From: Prochlorococcus sp. AG-347-J22
GTDB taxonomy: Bacteria; Cyanobacteriota; Cyanobacteriia; PCC-6307; Cyanobiaceae
Assembly: GCA_003279005.1 (NCBI GenBank)
Contig: QCBY01000005.1
Span: 1 to 64,000, forward strand
Reading direction: 5' to 3'
DNA: 64,000 nucleotides
The notes beneath the pieces are model-generated. The model ran no database searches, was not told the origin of the DNA, and was given only the letters and a program-made list of their open reading frames with translations. Below are positions 39,326 to 49,463 of the stretch, piece by piece (position 1 is the stretch's first letter; each line of letters begins with the position of its first letter). Both the position numbers and the translations under genes were made by a program.

Positions 39326-41269
39326 TTGTTGAAAATTTTAAAAATGAATGATCAAGCATATTGGCCCGCGACTAAATCTCTTATAAAAAATGAAAAATTT
39401 ACCATATTAGAAAAGCATATAAATAACCTTGAACATGTTGATCAAATATGGGAATACTTAAAATCTAAATGCGGAAATACTTTAGCTATTAATGATTTGA
39501 GAGGAAAAAATAAAGAAAAATATTCCTACTCTGAGTTAGCTAATTTAATCACTAAAGCCTCAATTTCTTTTAAAAATTATGGATTAGTTAAAGGAGATGT
39601 TGTTTCATTAATATCTGAAAACTCACCAAGATGGTTAATTGCTGATCAAGGATTGATGAGATTAGGTGCTATTAATGCTGTAAGAGGAATTAATTCACCT
39701 GCGGTAGAATTAGACTATATAATTGAACATTCTAATTCTGTTGGACTTATAGTTCAATCCAAGAAAGTTTGGTTGAAATTAAATAAAAAAGATGAATTAA
39801 AAAAAAGATTAAAGTTTTTAATTAATCTAGAGGATGAGCAATTTGAAGATTTAATAAATTGGCCTGAATTTATCAAAGCAGGAGATCAAGATTATTTTAA
39901 AAATAATAGTTCTAAAAAAGATAATAATCAGATTAATGATATAGCAAGCATTCTCTACACCTCAGGAACAACAGGCAAGCCAAAAGGCGTTCCCCTAACA
40001 CATGGAAATTTTTTACATCAAATTATAAATCTTGCGAGAATTGCCGATCCAAAACCCGGCACTTCTGTCTTGAGCGTATTACCTATCTGGCATTCATATG
40101 AAAGAAGTGCCGAATATTTCTTTTTTTCATGTGGATGTACTCAATTTTATACAAATCCAAAGTTCTTGAAAGATGATATTAAAAAAGTCAAGCCAGTTGT
40201 CATGGCAACTGTTCCTAGGTTATGGGAGGCTATTCATGATGGTTTCTTCTTAGCTTTAAAAAAAATGCCGCCTAAAAAACAAGGAATCATAAAGTTTTTG
40301 ATAAAAAACAGTTCTATTTTTAAAAGAAATCTTAGAAAGATCAGAAATCTAGAAATTAATCAAGTCAGTTTCTTAGCCAAAATTCCTTTGACAATATCTG
40401 TCATGAGTAGATTGTTTTTACATAAGTTATCTTCTACTTTTTTGTGGCCAAGTATCTTGAAGCAATTATGTGGAGAAAAACTTAAATTTCCTATTAATGG
40501 GGGAGGTGCTTTACCTGAACATGTTGATTTGTTTTTTGAATCTTTAGGTATAGATGTTTTGGTAGGTTACGGATTAACAGAAACTAGTCCAGTACTTACT
40601 TGTAGGAGAAGAGAACTAAATGTGAGGGGATCTTCGGGGCAGCCTTTGGCATTTACTGAAATTAAAATTATGAATGAGGGAAAAGATAAGATTTTGAGAT
40701 TTAGGGAGATAGGTAAGATTTTTGTTAAAGGACCGCAAGTGATGAAGGGTTATTTGAATAATGTTTCAGCTACAAAGGCTGTTTTATCAAAAGATGGTTG
40801 GTTTGATACTGGAGATTTAGGTTTTCTTATCCCAAATGGATCTTTAGTCATAACAGGGAGAGCAAAAGATACAATAGTACTTTCTAGTGGAGAGAATATT
40901 GAGCCTAATCCCTTAGAAACTGAAATTCTTAGTTCTGAATTTATTAATCAAGTTCAATTAGTTGGTCAAGATAAAAAATGTTTAACTGCGCTTGTTTGTC
41001 CAAATATAGAATTAGTAGAAACTAAATTCTTTGTGAATGATGTTTCCAAATTAAATTCGAATAAAAATATTCGTTTATTTTTTAAATCTCAGATAAACAA
41101 TTTGCTAAAAAATAGAACAGGAGCAAGATTTGAGGAACAGATATTAGATTGCTATTTTGTTGAGGCTTTTACTTTAGAAAATGGTTTGTTGACACAAACT
41201 CTTAAACAGAAAAGAAGAGAAATTGTGGATTTGTATTCAACACAAATAGAAGAAATGTATAAAAAATAA
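39326..41269 (+). CDS. AMP-dependent long-chain acyl-CoA/ACP synthetase
   Basis: 647 aa; ILYTSGTTGKPKGVPLTHGN, GYGLTETSPVLTCRR, GWFDTGDLGF, GRAKDTIVLSSGENIEPNPLE. TTG start. Confidence 0.93.
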   Translation: MLKILKMNDQAYWPATKSLIKNEKFTILEKHINNLEHVDQIWEYLKSKCGNTLAINDLRGKNKEKYSYSELANLITKASISFKNYGLVKGDVVSLISENSPRWLIADQGLMRLGAINAVRGINSPAVELDYIIEHSNSVGLIVQSKKVWLKLNKKDELKKRLKFLINLEDEQFEDLINWPEFIKAGDQDYFKNNSSKKDNNQINDIASILYTSGTTGKPKGVPLTHGNFLHQIINLARIADPKPGTSVLSVLPIWHSYERSAEYFFFSCGCTQFYTNPKFLKDDIKKVKPVVMATVPRLWEAIHDGFFLALKKMPPKKQGIIKFLIKNSSIFKRNLRKIRNLEINQVSFLAKIPLTISVMSRLFLHKLSSTFLWPSILKQLCGEKLKFPINGGGALPEHVDLFFESLGIDVLVGYGLTETSPVLTCRRRELNVRGSSGQPLAFTEIKIMNEGKDKILRFREIGKIFVKGPQVMKGYLNNVSATKAVLSKDGWFDTGDLGFLIPNGSLVITGRAKDTIVLSSGENIEPNPLETEILSSEFINQVQLVGQDKKCLTALVCPNIELVETKFFVNDVSKLNSNKNIRLFFKSQINNLLKNRTGARFEEQILDCYFVEAFTLENGLLTQTLKQKRREIVDLYSTQIEEMYKK

Positions 41270-41327
41270 ATTAGAAAAGGAAAATTCTTTTTCATATCTT
41301 TATATTAAAAGGGTAATTTAATTTTTT

Positions 41328-41774
41328 ATGGAAACAAAAACCTCTATATCTATCAAACGCTCAATAGCCATAAAAGCTATTGTTACCCCTACTTGGAAAG
41401 AAGATGCTGAGAAGGAGCTAAGTAATGCGATTTCGACAGTGGATCAACAATTGTCACAACTTGAACAAGAAGGTCAACAAATAGTGAGTAATATAAGATC
41501 CCAGTCATTAAATCCATTAGATCCCAGAGTTCAAGAGCAAGTTGGCCAAGTTCAGCAACAAGTTGCTGCAAAGAGGAACGAACTAGAAGAGCAAAAAAGA
41601 AATCTTTTGCAACAACAAAGCCAAGTTCGTGATTTAAAAATGGATGAGATTGTTGAGCAAGGTCAAGTTGATAGTTTTTGTGATGTCTCCGTTGGAGATA
41701 ATCTTATTGATAAGATGCAAGTTTCAATAACAGTAAAAGATGGGATAATTCAATCTATAAATAATAATAAATAG
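41328..41774 (+). CDS. YlqD-family protein
   Basis: 148 aa; ISIKRSIAIKAIVTPTWKEDAEKEL... coiled-coil ...VSVGDNLIDKMQVSITVKDGII. Confidence 0.8.
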   Translation: METKTSISIKRSIAIKAIVTPTWKEDAEKELSNAISTVDQQLSQLEQEGQQIVSNIRSQSLNPLDPRVQEQVGQVQQQVAAKRNELEEQKRNLLQQQSQVRDLKMDEIVEQGQVDSFCDVSVGDNLIDKMQVSITVKDGIIQSINNNK

Positions 41775-41920
41775 AATAATTAAATAAATTTAAGATTTTA
41801 ATTCCTTTTTGAATGTAAATCATAGTTTCTTTGGAGCTATTTTTTTGTAAAATACTTACATAACAACCTTTAAGAATTTTCCAAGTTCTTAAAGCTATTA
41901 AATCACTAAAAATCTATCTG

Positions 41921-43294
41921 ATGTCTCACGAAATATTTATGCCAGCTCTTAGTTCTACTATGACTGAAGGAAAAATTGTTGAATGGTTAAAGAATCCTGG
42001 AGATAAAGTTGAAAGAGGAGAATCTGTTTTAGTTGTTGAATCAGATAAAGCCGATATGGATGTTGAATCTTTCCAAGATGGATATCTTGCAGCAGTATTA
42101 ATGCCAGCTGGTAGTACAGCCCCAGTTGGGGAAACAATTGGACTAATTGTAGAGAACGAGGATGAAATAGCACCTGTACAAGAACAAAGTAAAGGGAAAC
42201 ATAATGAAGGATTTAGTTCTGATCAACTTGAATTACCAAATAAAAAATCTGAAATAAAAGAAGATAAACAAAAAGATTTTCCACAAATTAAGGAGCGAGA
42301 AGTCGAATTTAAAAGGGAAAAAGTGCTTACTCCCTCTAATGAAATTCAATTTAATGCATCGACAAGTAATAATTCTTCAAGAGTAATAGCATCTCCAAAG
42401 GCAAAAAAACTTGCTTCTACAATGGGGATTGACTTGGCAAAAGTAAATGGATCAGGACCTCATGGGAGGATTCAGGCCGATGATGTGTTGAAGGCAAATG
42501 GCCAACCTGTTTCTATTCCATGGATAGGAGAGGGGACCTCTCATGCAAAAATTGCCAATTCCAGTTCCCATGTTCAAGTTGAAATTAAGTCAGAGACATT
42601 AGGGACATGTTTTGGTAAACCTGGAGAAACTGTTCAATTTAATACTCTTCAGAATGCTGTCAATAAGAATATGGAATCTAGTTTAAATGTCCCTTGTTTT
42701 AGAGTGGGTTATTCAATTGATACTGATAAATTGGATAATTTTTATAAGAAAGTAAAGCGAAATGGAGTTACTATGACTGCATTATTAGTTAAAGCAGTTG
42801 CAAAGACACTTAAAAAACATCCCCAAGTTAATTCAAGCTTTTCAGAAAAAGGAATTTCTTATCCTGAAAACATAAATATTGCTGTAGCTGTTGCTATGGA
42901 AGACGGGGGATTGATAACTCCAGTATTAAAAGAACCTTGTAATACAGATTTATTTGAATTATCTAGAGAGTGGAAAGATCTTGTGAAAAGATCTAGAGCA
43001 AAACAATTAGAACCAGATGAATACTCAACAGGAACATTTACGTTGTCTAATTTAGGAATGTTTGGTGTTGACAGATTTGATGCAATACTTCCGCCAGGTA
43101 CGGGTGCTATTTTAGCTATAGCATCATCGAAGCCAACAGTTGTTGCTAATGATGATGGCTCAATATCTGTTAAAAAAATAATGCAGGTAAATTTAACTGC
43201 TGACCATAGAGTTATTTATGGTGCTGATGGTGCTTCATTCTTAAAAGACTTGTCTTATCTCATTGAAAACGAGCCAGAGAATCTAATATCATAA
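41921..43294 (+). CDS. pdhC: Pyruvate dehydrogenase E2 (dihydrolipoamide acetyltransferase)
   Basis: 457 aa; lipoyl VVESDKADMDVE, peripheral-subunit-binding ASPKAKKLASTMGIDLAKVNGSGPHGRI, catalytic TADHRVIYGADGA. Confidence 0.93.
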   Translation: MSHEIFMPALSSTMTEGKIVEWLKNPGDKVERGESVLVVESDKADMDVESFQDGYLAAVLMPAGSTAPVGETIGLIVENEDEIAPVQEQSKGKHNEGFSSDQLELPNKKSEIKEDKQKDFPQIKEREVEFKREKVLTPSNEIQFNASTSNNSSRVIASPKAKKLASTMGIDLAKVNGSGPHGRIQADDVLKANGQPVSIPWIGEGTSHAKIANSSSHVQVEIKSETLGTCFGKPGETVQFNTLQNAVNKNMESSLNVPCFRVGYSIDTDKLDNFYKKVKRNGVTMTALLVKAVAKTLKKHPQVNSSFSEKGISYPENINIAVAVAMEDGGLITPVLKEPCNTDLFELSREWKDLVKRSRAKQLEPDEYSTGTFTLSNLGMFGVDRFDAILPPGTGAILAIASSKPTVVANDDGSISVKKIMQVNLTADHRVIYGADGASFLKDLSYLIENEPENLIS

Positions 43295-43300
43295 TTTCAA

Positions 43301-44422
43301 TTGAATTTTGAAATTCATAATCAAGAAATAGATCATAAACTTGAAGCTTATGATTATTTTCTTGATGAGTCATTAATTGCAGATAAACCTTCTAAAGTTA
43401 GGCATGAATCTCGACTAATGATAGTTAGAGATAATGCATTAGAAGAAAACTTTTCAACAAATAAAAATACTAAGGATCTCTTAGATGAACTTAGAGAAGG
43501 GGATCTGGTAGTTATAAATGATACGAAGGTGATGAAAGCAAGGTTAAAGGTTGAATTGGAAAATGGAAGATTAGTCGAATTATTGGTATTGGAGAAATCA
43601 GACGAATCTACTTGGCTATGTTTGGCAAAGCCTGCGAAAAAATTAAAAATAAATAAAAAATTAAATTTAAAATCACCCTTGGCAAAAGATATAAAGTTGA
43701 ATGTTTCTGGGATTGATAAAGAAACTGGAGGAAGATTTATTAAGTTTCCAGAAAATATCAATGATCTCATTTCAATGAATACCTTTCTTGATATCTATGG
43801 AGAAATACCCCTCCCTCCCTATATAAAAAGTGCCGAAGAAAAATCTTTTCATGAAAATAGTTATCAAACTGAGTATGCATGTAATCCTGGAGCAGTCGCC
43901 GCCCCAACAGCAGGATTACATTTAAGTAAAAGTCTTATTTCAAATTTAAAAAAAAAAGGTATTTTGGTCATGCCTATTACTTTGCATGTAGGTTATGGGA
44001 CATTCAAGCCAATTGATCAAGAAGATTTGTCTAATTTAAAACTTCATAAAGAGTGGGTTAGCGTTAGTAGGAAAGTAGTAGAAGAAATAAAAAAAATAAA
44101 AAAGTCAGACAGAAGAGTAATAGCAATAGGAACTACTAGCGTAAGAGCACTTGAAAGTTCTTATTCAGATAAAATGGAAGACTTTGTTCCTATAGCTAAG
44201 TATGTTGATTTAGTAATTAAGCCAGGTTATAAATTCAAGGTAGTTGATGGATTATTAACCAATTTTCATCTCCCAAAGAGTTCATTATTACTTCTAGTAA
44301 GCGCAATGATTGGTAGAGAAAGGTTATTAGATCTATATAAAAAAGCCATAAAAGAAAAATTTAGATTTTTCTCTTATGGCGATGCTATGTATATTTCACC
44401 AGATTCATTTCTGGATAAATAA
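43301..44422 (+). CDS. queA: tRNA preQ1(34) S-adenosylmethionine ribosyltransferase-isomerase
   Basis: 373 aa; DYFLDESLIADKPSKVRHESRLMIV, LVVINDTKVMKARL, EIPLPPYI, AVAAPTAGLHLS, TLHVGYGTFKPI. TTG start. Confidence 0.95.
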   Translation: MNFEIHNQEIDHKLEAYDYFLDESLIADKPSKVRHESRLMIVRDNALEENFSTNKNTKDLLDELREGDLVVINDTKVMKARLKVELENGRLVELLVLEKSDESTWLCLAKPAKKLKINKKLNLKSPLAKDIKLNVSGIDKETGGRFIKFPENINDLISMNTFLDIYGEIPLPPYIKSAEEKSFHENSYQTEYACNPGAVAAPTAGLHLSKSLISNLKKKGILVMPITLHVGYGTFKPIDQEDLSNLKLHKEWVSVSRKVVEEIKKIKKSDRRVIAIGTTSVRALESSYSDKMEDFVPIAKYVDLVIKPGYKFKVVDGLLTNFHLPKSSLLLLVSAMIGRERLLDLYKKAIKEKFRFFSYGDAMYISPDSFLDK

Positions 44423-44427
44423 AAATT

Positions 44428-45414
44428 TTAAGCTTTAACTGGTTCCTCAATTATGCCACTTGGGACTTCAGTAAACATTATTGATGATAAATATCTTTCC
44501 GCTAAATCAGGAAGAACAACAACAATGGTCTTGCCTGCATATTCATCTTGTTCAGCTAATTTAACAGCAGCAGCAGCAGCAGCTCCACAAGATATACCAA
44601 CGAGCAAGCCTTCCTCTTTAGCTAATCTTAAAGCCATGTCTATAGATTCATCGTTAGTAACTTGTTCAACTTTGTCAACAATTGATAAATCAAGATTTTT
44701 CGGGATAAACCCTGCCCCGATTCCTTGAATTTTATGTGGTCCTGATTTCACTTCCTCTCCATTAAGTGTTTGAGTAATAACAGGGCTATGTGATGGTTCA
44801 ACGGCTACAGAAGTAATATTTTTACCCTTTTCTTGTTTAATGTATCTTGAGACTCCTGTTATTGTTCCACCTGTTCCTACTCCGGCAACTAAAACATCAA
44901 TCGCACCATCACAATCATCCCAAATTTCAGGACCTGTTGTTTTGAAATGAATTTCTGGGTTTGCTGGATTATCAAACTGACCTGGCATAAAATATTGAGA
45001 GGGGTTGCTATCTGCAATCTCTTTAGCTTTAGCAATTGCTCCTGGCATACCTTTAGAAGCCTCTGTTAAAACAATTTCGGCCCCTAATACTGCCATCACT
45101 CTTCTCCTCTCTATTGACATAGATTCTGGCATCGTAAGGATTAATTTATAACCTCTTGCTGACGCAGTAAAAGCAAGAGCAATTCCAGTATTCCCAGATG
45201 TAGGCTCAACTATTGTTTTGTCCTTTGTGAGTTTCCCACTTTTCTCAGCGTCCCATATCATGTTTGCACCAATTCTGCATTTAACACTATAAGCAGGATT
45301 TCTTCCTTCAATTTTTGCTAAAACAGTGGCTTTAGCATTTTTGGTAACTGACTTTAACTTTACTAATGGAGTGTTTCCGATAGCAAAACTGTTGTCCTCA
45401 TAAATTTTTGCCAT
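44428..45414 (-). CDS. cysK: Cysteine synthase A
   Basis: 328 aa; [67 protein letters not shown]. Confidence 0.95.
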   Translation of the reverse strand: MAKIYEDNSFAIGNTPLVKLKSVTKNAKATVLAKIEGRNPAYSVKCRIGANMIWDAEKSGKLTKDKTIVEPTSGNTGIALAFTASARGYKLILTMPESMSIERRRVMAVLGAEIVLTEASKGMPGAIAKAKEIADSNPSQYFMPGQFDNPANPEIHFKTTGPEIWDDCDGAIDVLVAGVGTGGTITGVSRYIKQEKGKNITSVAVEPSHSPVITQTLNGEEVKSGPHKIQGIGAGFIPKNLDLSIVDKVEQVTNDESIDMALRLAKEEGLLVGISCGAAAAAAVKLAEQDEYAGKTIVVVLPDLAERYLSSIMFTEVPSGIIEEPVKA

Positions 45415-45497
45415 TTATTTATTTAGAATATACATTAATACTAACTATTTTTCAGAAAAAAGAGTATATAAGTTTCTATACGGTAAATACTAGGGAT

Positions 45498-46967
45498 TTA
45501 AAAATTATTTAATGCTTCAGAAAAGATGCTCCATAAGTGATCTTTATCTTCTAGTCCCACTGATACTCTTAAAAGGTGCGAAGGTATACCAAAACTTTCA
45601 GCCCACTCCAATTCTTCATAATGAGCTAATAAAACATAAGGACATACAAGTGTGAAATTTGTACCTAAACTAGGTCCTTTGGATATTTGTAGAGAATCAT
45701 AAAACTTTTTAGCTTTCTCTATTCCTCCTTTTAATTCGAACGATAATAAGCAACCATATCCCCCCTCTGAAGTAAGTATAGAATTGAAATTCGGGCAATT
45801 TTCTGGATGAAAAATATTTTTTATCTCTTTGTGGTTTTCTAATCTTTTTTTTAATTCCAAACAGGCTTTATTTTGCTCAAAAACTCTTTGATTTACGTCT
45901 CTACTAACTTGTTCTAGAGAGACTACATCTCCATCTGAAAGAATTGGAAGATTAATTTCCTTTAATACATTTCTAAACTGATCAATCCATCTGCTTTTTG
46001 GATTTAGTATTAATGAGCCAGCAAGAATATCTCCGCTACCTGAAAAGATTTTTGTAAGTGAAGTAAAAACAATATCTGCATGCTCTAGGGAATTTATATT
46101 CAAATTTGAACCAATAGTATCGTCTACTATCACGGGGATATTAAATTTATTTGCTATTTTTGAAACTTTTTTTATATTTACACATTTAAGCATTGGATTA
46201 CTTGGTAATTCAATAATCAAGGCTGCTGGATTTATTCTTATTATTTCTAACTCAATATCCTTGCAATTTTCTTCTGTTATTAGCTTGGCTCCATGAAAAA
46301 TATGCATTGGCAATTTAAGTACATCAACATATGGGAAACCAATTTGAAGTGTAGGTCTTTCGGGAAATAATTTATATATAATTTCTAATGAAGTGTATAA
46401 CGCAGACATGCCAGATGAAGTTAGGTGTATATCATTAGAGTTTGTTTTTGTAAATTTAGAAATTCTATTTTTTATTCTCTGATTACTTTCATAGACTAAA
46501 GATTTTGAAGGGTAATCTTCAAGGCCTAATTCAATTGCTGCCGCTCTTGAAGATAGACCAAGACCAGTATGTTGCCAAAAGGATCTTGCATATATGCTTG
46601 CTGATTCTTTAGTAATTAATAATGTAAAATTATGTCTTCTTTCTATATAAGAATATCTTTCAAAAGTATTCTTATCACAGTATTTTTTTGCTTTTAAAGC
46701 TATTCTTTCATCTGGATAAGGCCAGATACTTTGATTATTGAATTTACTTTCTTTTTTTGTCTTTTCACATAATCTTTTTACTAAAGGATTGAGTCCAAAA
46801 CGAGGATATATTGACCTTAATGCTTCTATGCATTTTGGATTTTTTTCCTCATAGTTAATTACATCATTCCAAGTTGGTAAAGCTACAGATACAGCATGCT
46901 TACTATCGGGAATCGAAAATCCCAACTCTAAGTTTTTCCATATTGGATTTTTAAGTAAATCTCTCAA
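45498..46967 (-). CDS. metB: Cystathionine gamma-synthase-like PLP enzyme (489 aa)
   Basis: Trans-sulfuration-family C-terminal half (VDDTIGSNLNINSLEHADIVFTSLTKIFSGSGDILAGSLILN) with an N-terminal extension; tandem with the next PLP enzyme. Confidence 0.75.
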   Translation of the reverse strand: MRDLLKNPIWKNLELGFSIPDSKHAVSVALPTWNDVINYEEKNPKCIEALRSIYPRFGLNPLVKRLCEKTKKESKFNNQSIWPYPDERIALKAKKYCDKNTFERYSYIERRHNFTLLITKESASIYARSFWQHTGLGLSSRAAAIELGLEDYPSKSLVYESNQRIKNRISKFTKTNSNDIHLTSSGMSALYTSLEIIYKLFPERPTLQIGFPYVDVLKLPMHIFHGAKLITEENCKDIELEIIRINPAALIIELPSNPMLKCVNIKKVSKIANKFNIPVIVDDTIGSNLNINSLEHADIVFTSLTKIFSGSGDILAGSLILNPKSRWIDQFRNVLKEINLPILSDGDVVSLEQVSRDVNQRVFEQNKACLELKKRLENHKEIKNIFHPENCPNFNSILTSEGGYGCLLSFELKGGIEKAKKFYDSLQISKGPSLGTNFTLVCPYVLLAHYEELEWAESFGIPSHLLRVSVGLEDKDHLWSIFSEALNNF

Positions 46968-46970
46968 TTT

Positions 46971-48143
46971 TCAAAATTTATTTAAGGCTAATAAGATATC
47001 TGAGATTAAATCATTTGTATCTTCACAACCAATCGACAATCGTACAAGAGAATCATCAATTCCTAGGAGATTTTTAGTTTTATCATCAATAGATGCATGA
47101 GTCATTGTTGCGGGGTGGCAAATTAAACTTTCAACTCCACCGAGACTCTCTGCTAATGAGAAATATTTGAGAGATTTACAAAATTTTAAAGTGTCGGCTT
47201 TGTTTAAGTTCAATTTAAGGGTGATCATGGAACCACCAGATTTCATTTGTAATTTTGCTAAATCAAATTGTGGATGTTTTTGATTAAAAGGATAAATAGC
47301 CTTACTAATGATCCTATGATTTTCAAATTCCTTAGAAATTATTTCTGCACTTTTTGTTTGTTGCTCGATTCTTAGAGGGAGAGTTTTAACTCCTCTTGTA
47401 ATTAGCCATGAATCAAAGGGCGAGGGTTGAAGTCCTAAAGCTTTTTGAGAGAAAAGCATCTTACTATTCCATTCCTCATTATTAGTTAGTACTGCTCCAC
47501 CAAGCGCATCACTATGTCCATTTATAAATTTGGTTGTACTTATTAGAGATAGTGTTGCTCCAAGTTCTAAAGGTTTTTGAATGAGAGCTGTAGTAAAGGT
47601 ATTATCTAGAACCACAGGTATTTTGTATTTATTAGCTTCGTCACAGATCGATTTAATATCAAGTATTTTTAGCAGCGGATTTGTTGGACTTTCTAGCCAT
47701 ATTAAAGTTGGATGGAAGTCTTTGATTTTTTTGATACTTTCTTTATCTGTAAAGTCTGTGTATTGAGCTTCTACCCCAAATTTTTTGAAAATTTTTTCAA
47801 ACATTCTTACCGTACAACCATAGAGATTAGACTCGCAAAGTATCTTATCGCCTGATTTTAATGTGGATGTTATTGCAGTTACAGCACTTATTCCAGATCC
47901 AAAAACTGTACAGTATTCAGAATTTTCTATTGATTTCAGTATATTTTCTAGAATTTTAAAATTTGGATTACCTGACCTGGTGTAATCAAAATTTTGTTTA
48001 TTGCCATATTTAAAAGTTGATGTTGAGAAAATTGGAGGCATAATACAACCAGTCTCTTCGGAAAATGTTTTTCCATGATGAATGGACAAGGTTTTAACGC
48101 CAGGCTTTTTGATATTATTTTCCTCATTTCCCATTGTTTTCAA
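46971..48143 (-). CDS. metC: Trans-sulfuration enzyme (cystathionine gamma-synthase/beta-lyase)
   Basis: 390 aa; DYTRSGNPNFKILE, WLESPTNPLLKILDI, LDNTFTTALIQKPLELGATLSLISTTKFINGHSDALGG. Confidence 0.85.
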   Translation of the reverse strand: MKTMGNEENNIKKPGVKTLSIHHGKTFSEETGCIMPPIFSTSTFKYGNKQNFDYTRSGNPNFKILENILKSIENSEYCTVFGSGISAVTAITSTLKSGDKILCESNLYGCTVRMFEKIFKKFGVEAQYTDFTDKESIKKIKDFHPTLIWLESPTNPLLKILDIKSICDEANKYKIPVVLDNTFTTALIQKPLELGATLSLISTTKFINGHSDALGGAVLTNNEEWNSKMLFSQKALGLQPSPFDSWLITRGVKTLPLRIEQQTKSAEIISKEFENHRIISKAIYPFNQKHPQFDLAKLQMKSGGSMITLKLNLNKADTLKFCKSLKYFSLAESLGGVESLICHPATMTHASIDDKTKNLLGIDDSLVRLSIGCEDTNDLISDILLALNKF

Positions 48144-48208
48144 AATAAGAATTAAATAAAATCTCTCATCTTATCGAGGAGAGATTTAATAATCCAAAGA
48201 AAAATTTT

Positions 48209-48817
48209 TTAAACTTTTCTTGAATAGTATTCAACAACCAGCAGCTCGTTTATTTCAAGAGCAACCCACTCTCTATCACACTTGCCGTTTATTTTACCTG
48301 TTAATTTAGATTTATCTAACTCTATATGTGGAGGGACATTTGCTAAACCAGGGAATTCAATATTTCCTTCAACAAGTTTTTTACTTGCTTTGTTTTCCTT
48401 AATGCTGATTAAATCTCCTGATTTACATTGGTAACCAGCAATATCAAGAACTTTGCCGTTAACAGTTACATGCCCATGATTTACTAATTGTCTTGAGCCT
48501 GGGATTGTTCCACCAAAACCTAATCTAAAACAAACATTATCTAATCTGTTTTCTAAAAGTCTAAGGAGGTTGGTTCCTGTAGAGCCTTCTTGGGCTCTAG
48601 CTTTTTTAACGTAACGAACAAGTTGTCTTTCAGAAACTCCATAGTTGAATCTAAGTTTCTGCTTTTCTTCTAGACGAATTGCGTATTCTGATCGCTTGCG
48701 ACGGGCTTGGCCGTGCTGACCTGGAGGATTAGACTTCTTTGAAGATTTCCTAGTGAGACCTGGTAGTTCTCCCAAGCGACGCGTAACCCTTAATCTTGGG
48801 CCGCGGTATCTTGACAT
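48209..48817 (-). CDS. rpsD: 30S ribosomal protein S4
   Basis: 202 aa; [53 protein letters not shown]-type S4 domain. Confidence 0.98.
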   Translation of the reverse strand: MSRYRGPRLRVTRRLGELPGLTRKSSKKSNPPGQHGQARRKRSEYAIRLEEKQKLRFNYGVSERQLVRYVKKARAQEGSTGTNLLRLLENRLDNVCFRLGFGGTIPGSRQLVNHGHVTVNGKVLDIAGYQCKSGDLISIKENKASKKLVEGNIEFPGLANVPPHIELDKSKLTGKINGKCDREWVALEINELLVVEYYSRKV

Positions 48818-48912
48818 AAGTTTAAATTAAAATTGAGATTTGCAATAAATTGGTTAATTGATTAGATTCAATTAAACTAAATACTACTGAAAAGTTATTT
48901 TACATCATTAAA

Positions 48913-49149
48913 GTGATTAAAAGCATCAACAAACTACTTACATCTATACTTCTTTTGATGATCTCATTCTATCAAAAGTGGTTTTCGCCTTTTTTTGGAC
49001 CAAGATGTAGATTTATTCCAAGTTGTAGTACTTATGGATACGAGGCCATTTCAAGGCACGGTCCTTGGAGAGGTGGATGGTTGACCCTTAGAAGATTAAG
49101 CAAATGTCATCCGTTAACTCCGTGCGGTTGTGATCCTGTTCCTGATTAA
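48913..49149 (+). CDS. yidD: Membrane-protein insertion efficiency factor YidD
   Basis: 78 aa; SFYQKWFSPFFGPRCRFIPSCSTYGYEAISRHGPWRGGWLTLRRLSKCHPL...GCDPVP. Confidence 0.95.
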   Translation: MIKSINKLLTSILLLMISFYQKWFSPFFGPRCRFIPSCSTYGYEAISRHGPWRGGWLTLRRLSKCHPLTPCGCDPVPD

Positions 49150-49153
49150 GTGA

Positions 49154-49456
49154 ATGAAAATATTCATTTTTGTTAGGAAAGGTTGTTGCCTTTGCGAGAC
49201 ATTAAAAAATAAACTAACAAAAATAAACCTTAAAGAATTAAACCCTAAATTAGAAATCAATGAAATTGACATAGATAGGTTTGATTTGTACCAGGATAAA
49301 TATAAAAAATTTGATAATGAAGTTCCTGTTGTCGCTATTAAAGAAAGTAAGTCTCAAAAAATTATTGAGTTACCTAGGATCTCTCCAAGATTGAAGGATG
49401 ATCAATTAAAAAAATGGCTAGAAAAAAATATAAACATTGCTTTGTATAAGAATTGA
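49154..49456 (+). CDS. Glutaredoxin-like protein (DUF836)
   Basis: 100 aa; IFVRKGCCLCETLKNKL, EIDIDRFDLYQDKYKKFDNEVPVVAI. Confidence 0.85.
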   Translation: MKIFIFVRKGCCLCETLKNKLTKINLKELNPKLEINEIDIDRFDLYQDKYKKFDNEVPVVAIKESKSQKIIELPRISPRLKDDQLKKWLEKNINIALYKN

Positions 49457-49463
49457 TTAGAAG

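Noticed and set aside
28638-41269. Der-EcfT-PipX-PipY-SepF-ProC and LipB-acyl-CoA synthetase blocks as novel clusters
   Set aside because: Order and families look like conserved core cyanobacterial synteny; nothing unusual beyond the leader hairpins noted.
43354-44728. Antisense ORFs 43354-43770 (-) and 44453-44728 (+)
   Set aside because: Fully inside queA and cysK on the opposite strand; no recognisable domains. The same reasoning applies to 4789-5037, 14933-15115, 19413-19598, 19617-19886, 20410-20622, 20732-20932, 29363-29575, 35012-35278, 35592-35807, 41389-41571, 41958-42173, 47581-47766, 49457-49684, 52571-52789, 53206-53466, 58443-58769, 60872-61174, 62018-62260, 63252-63626 and 63668-63889.
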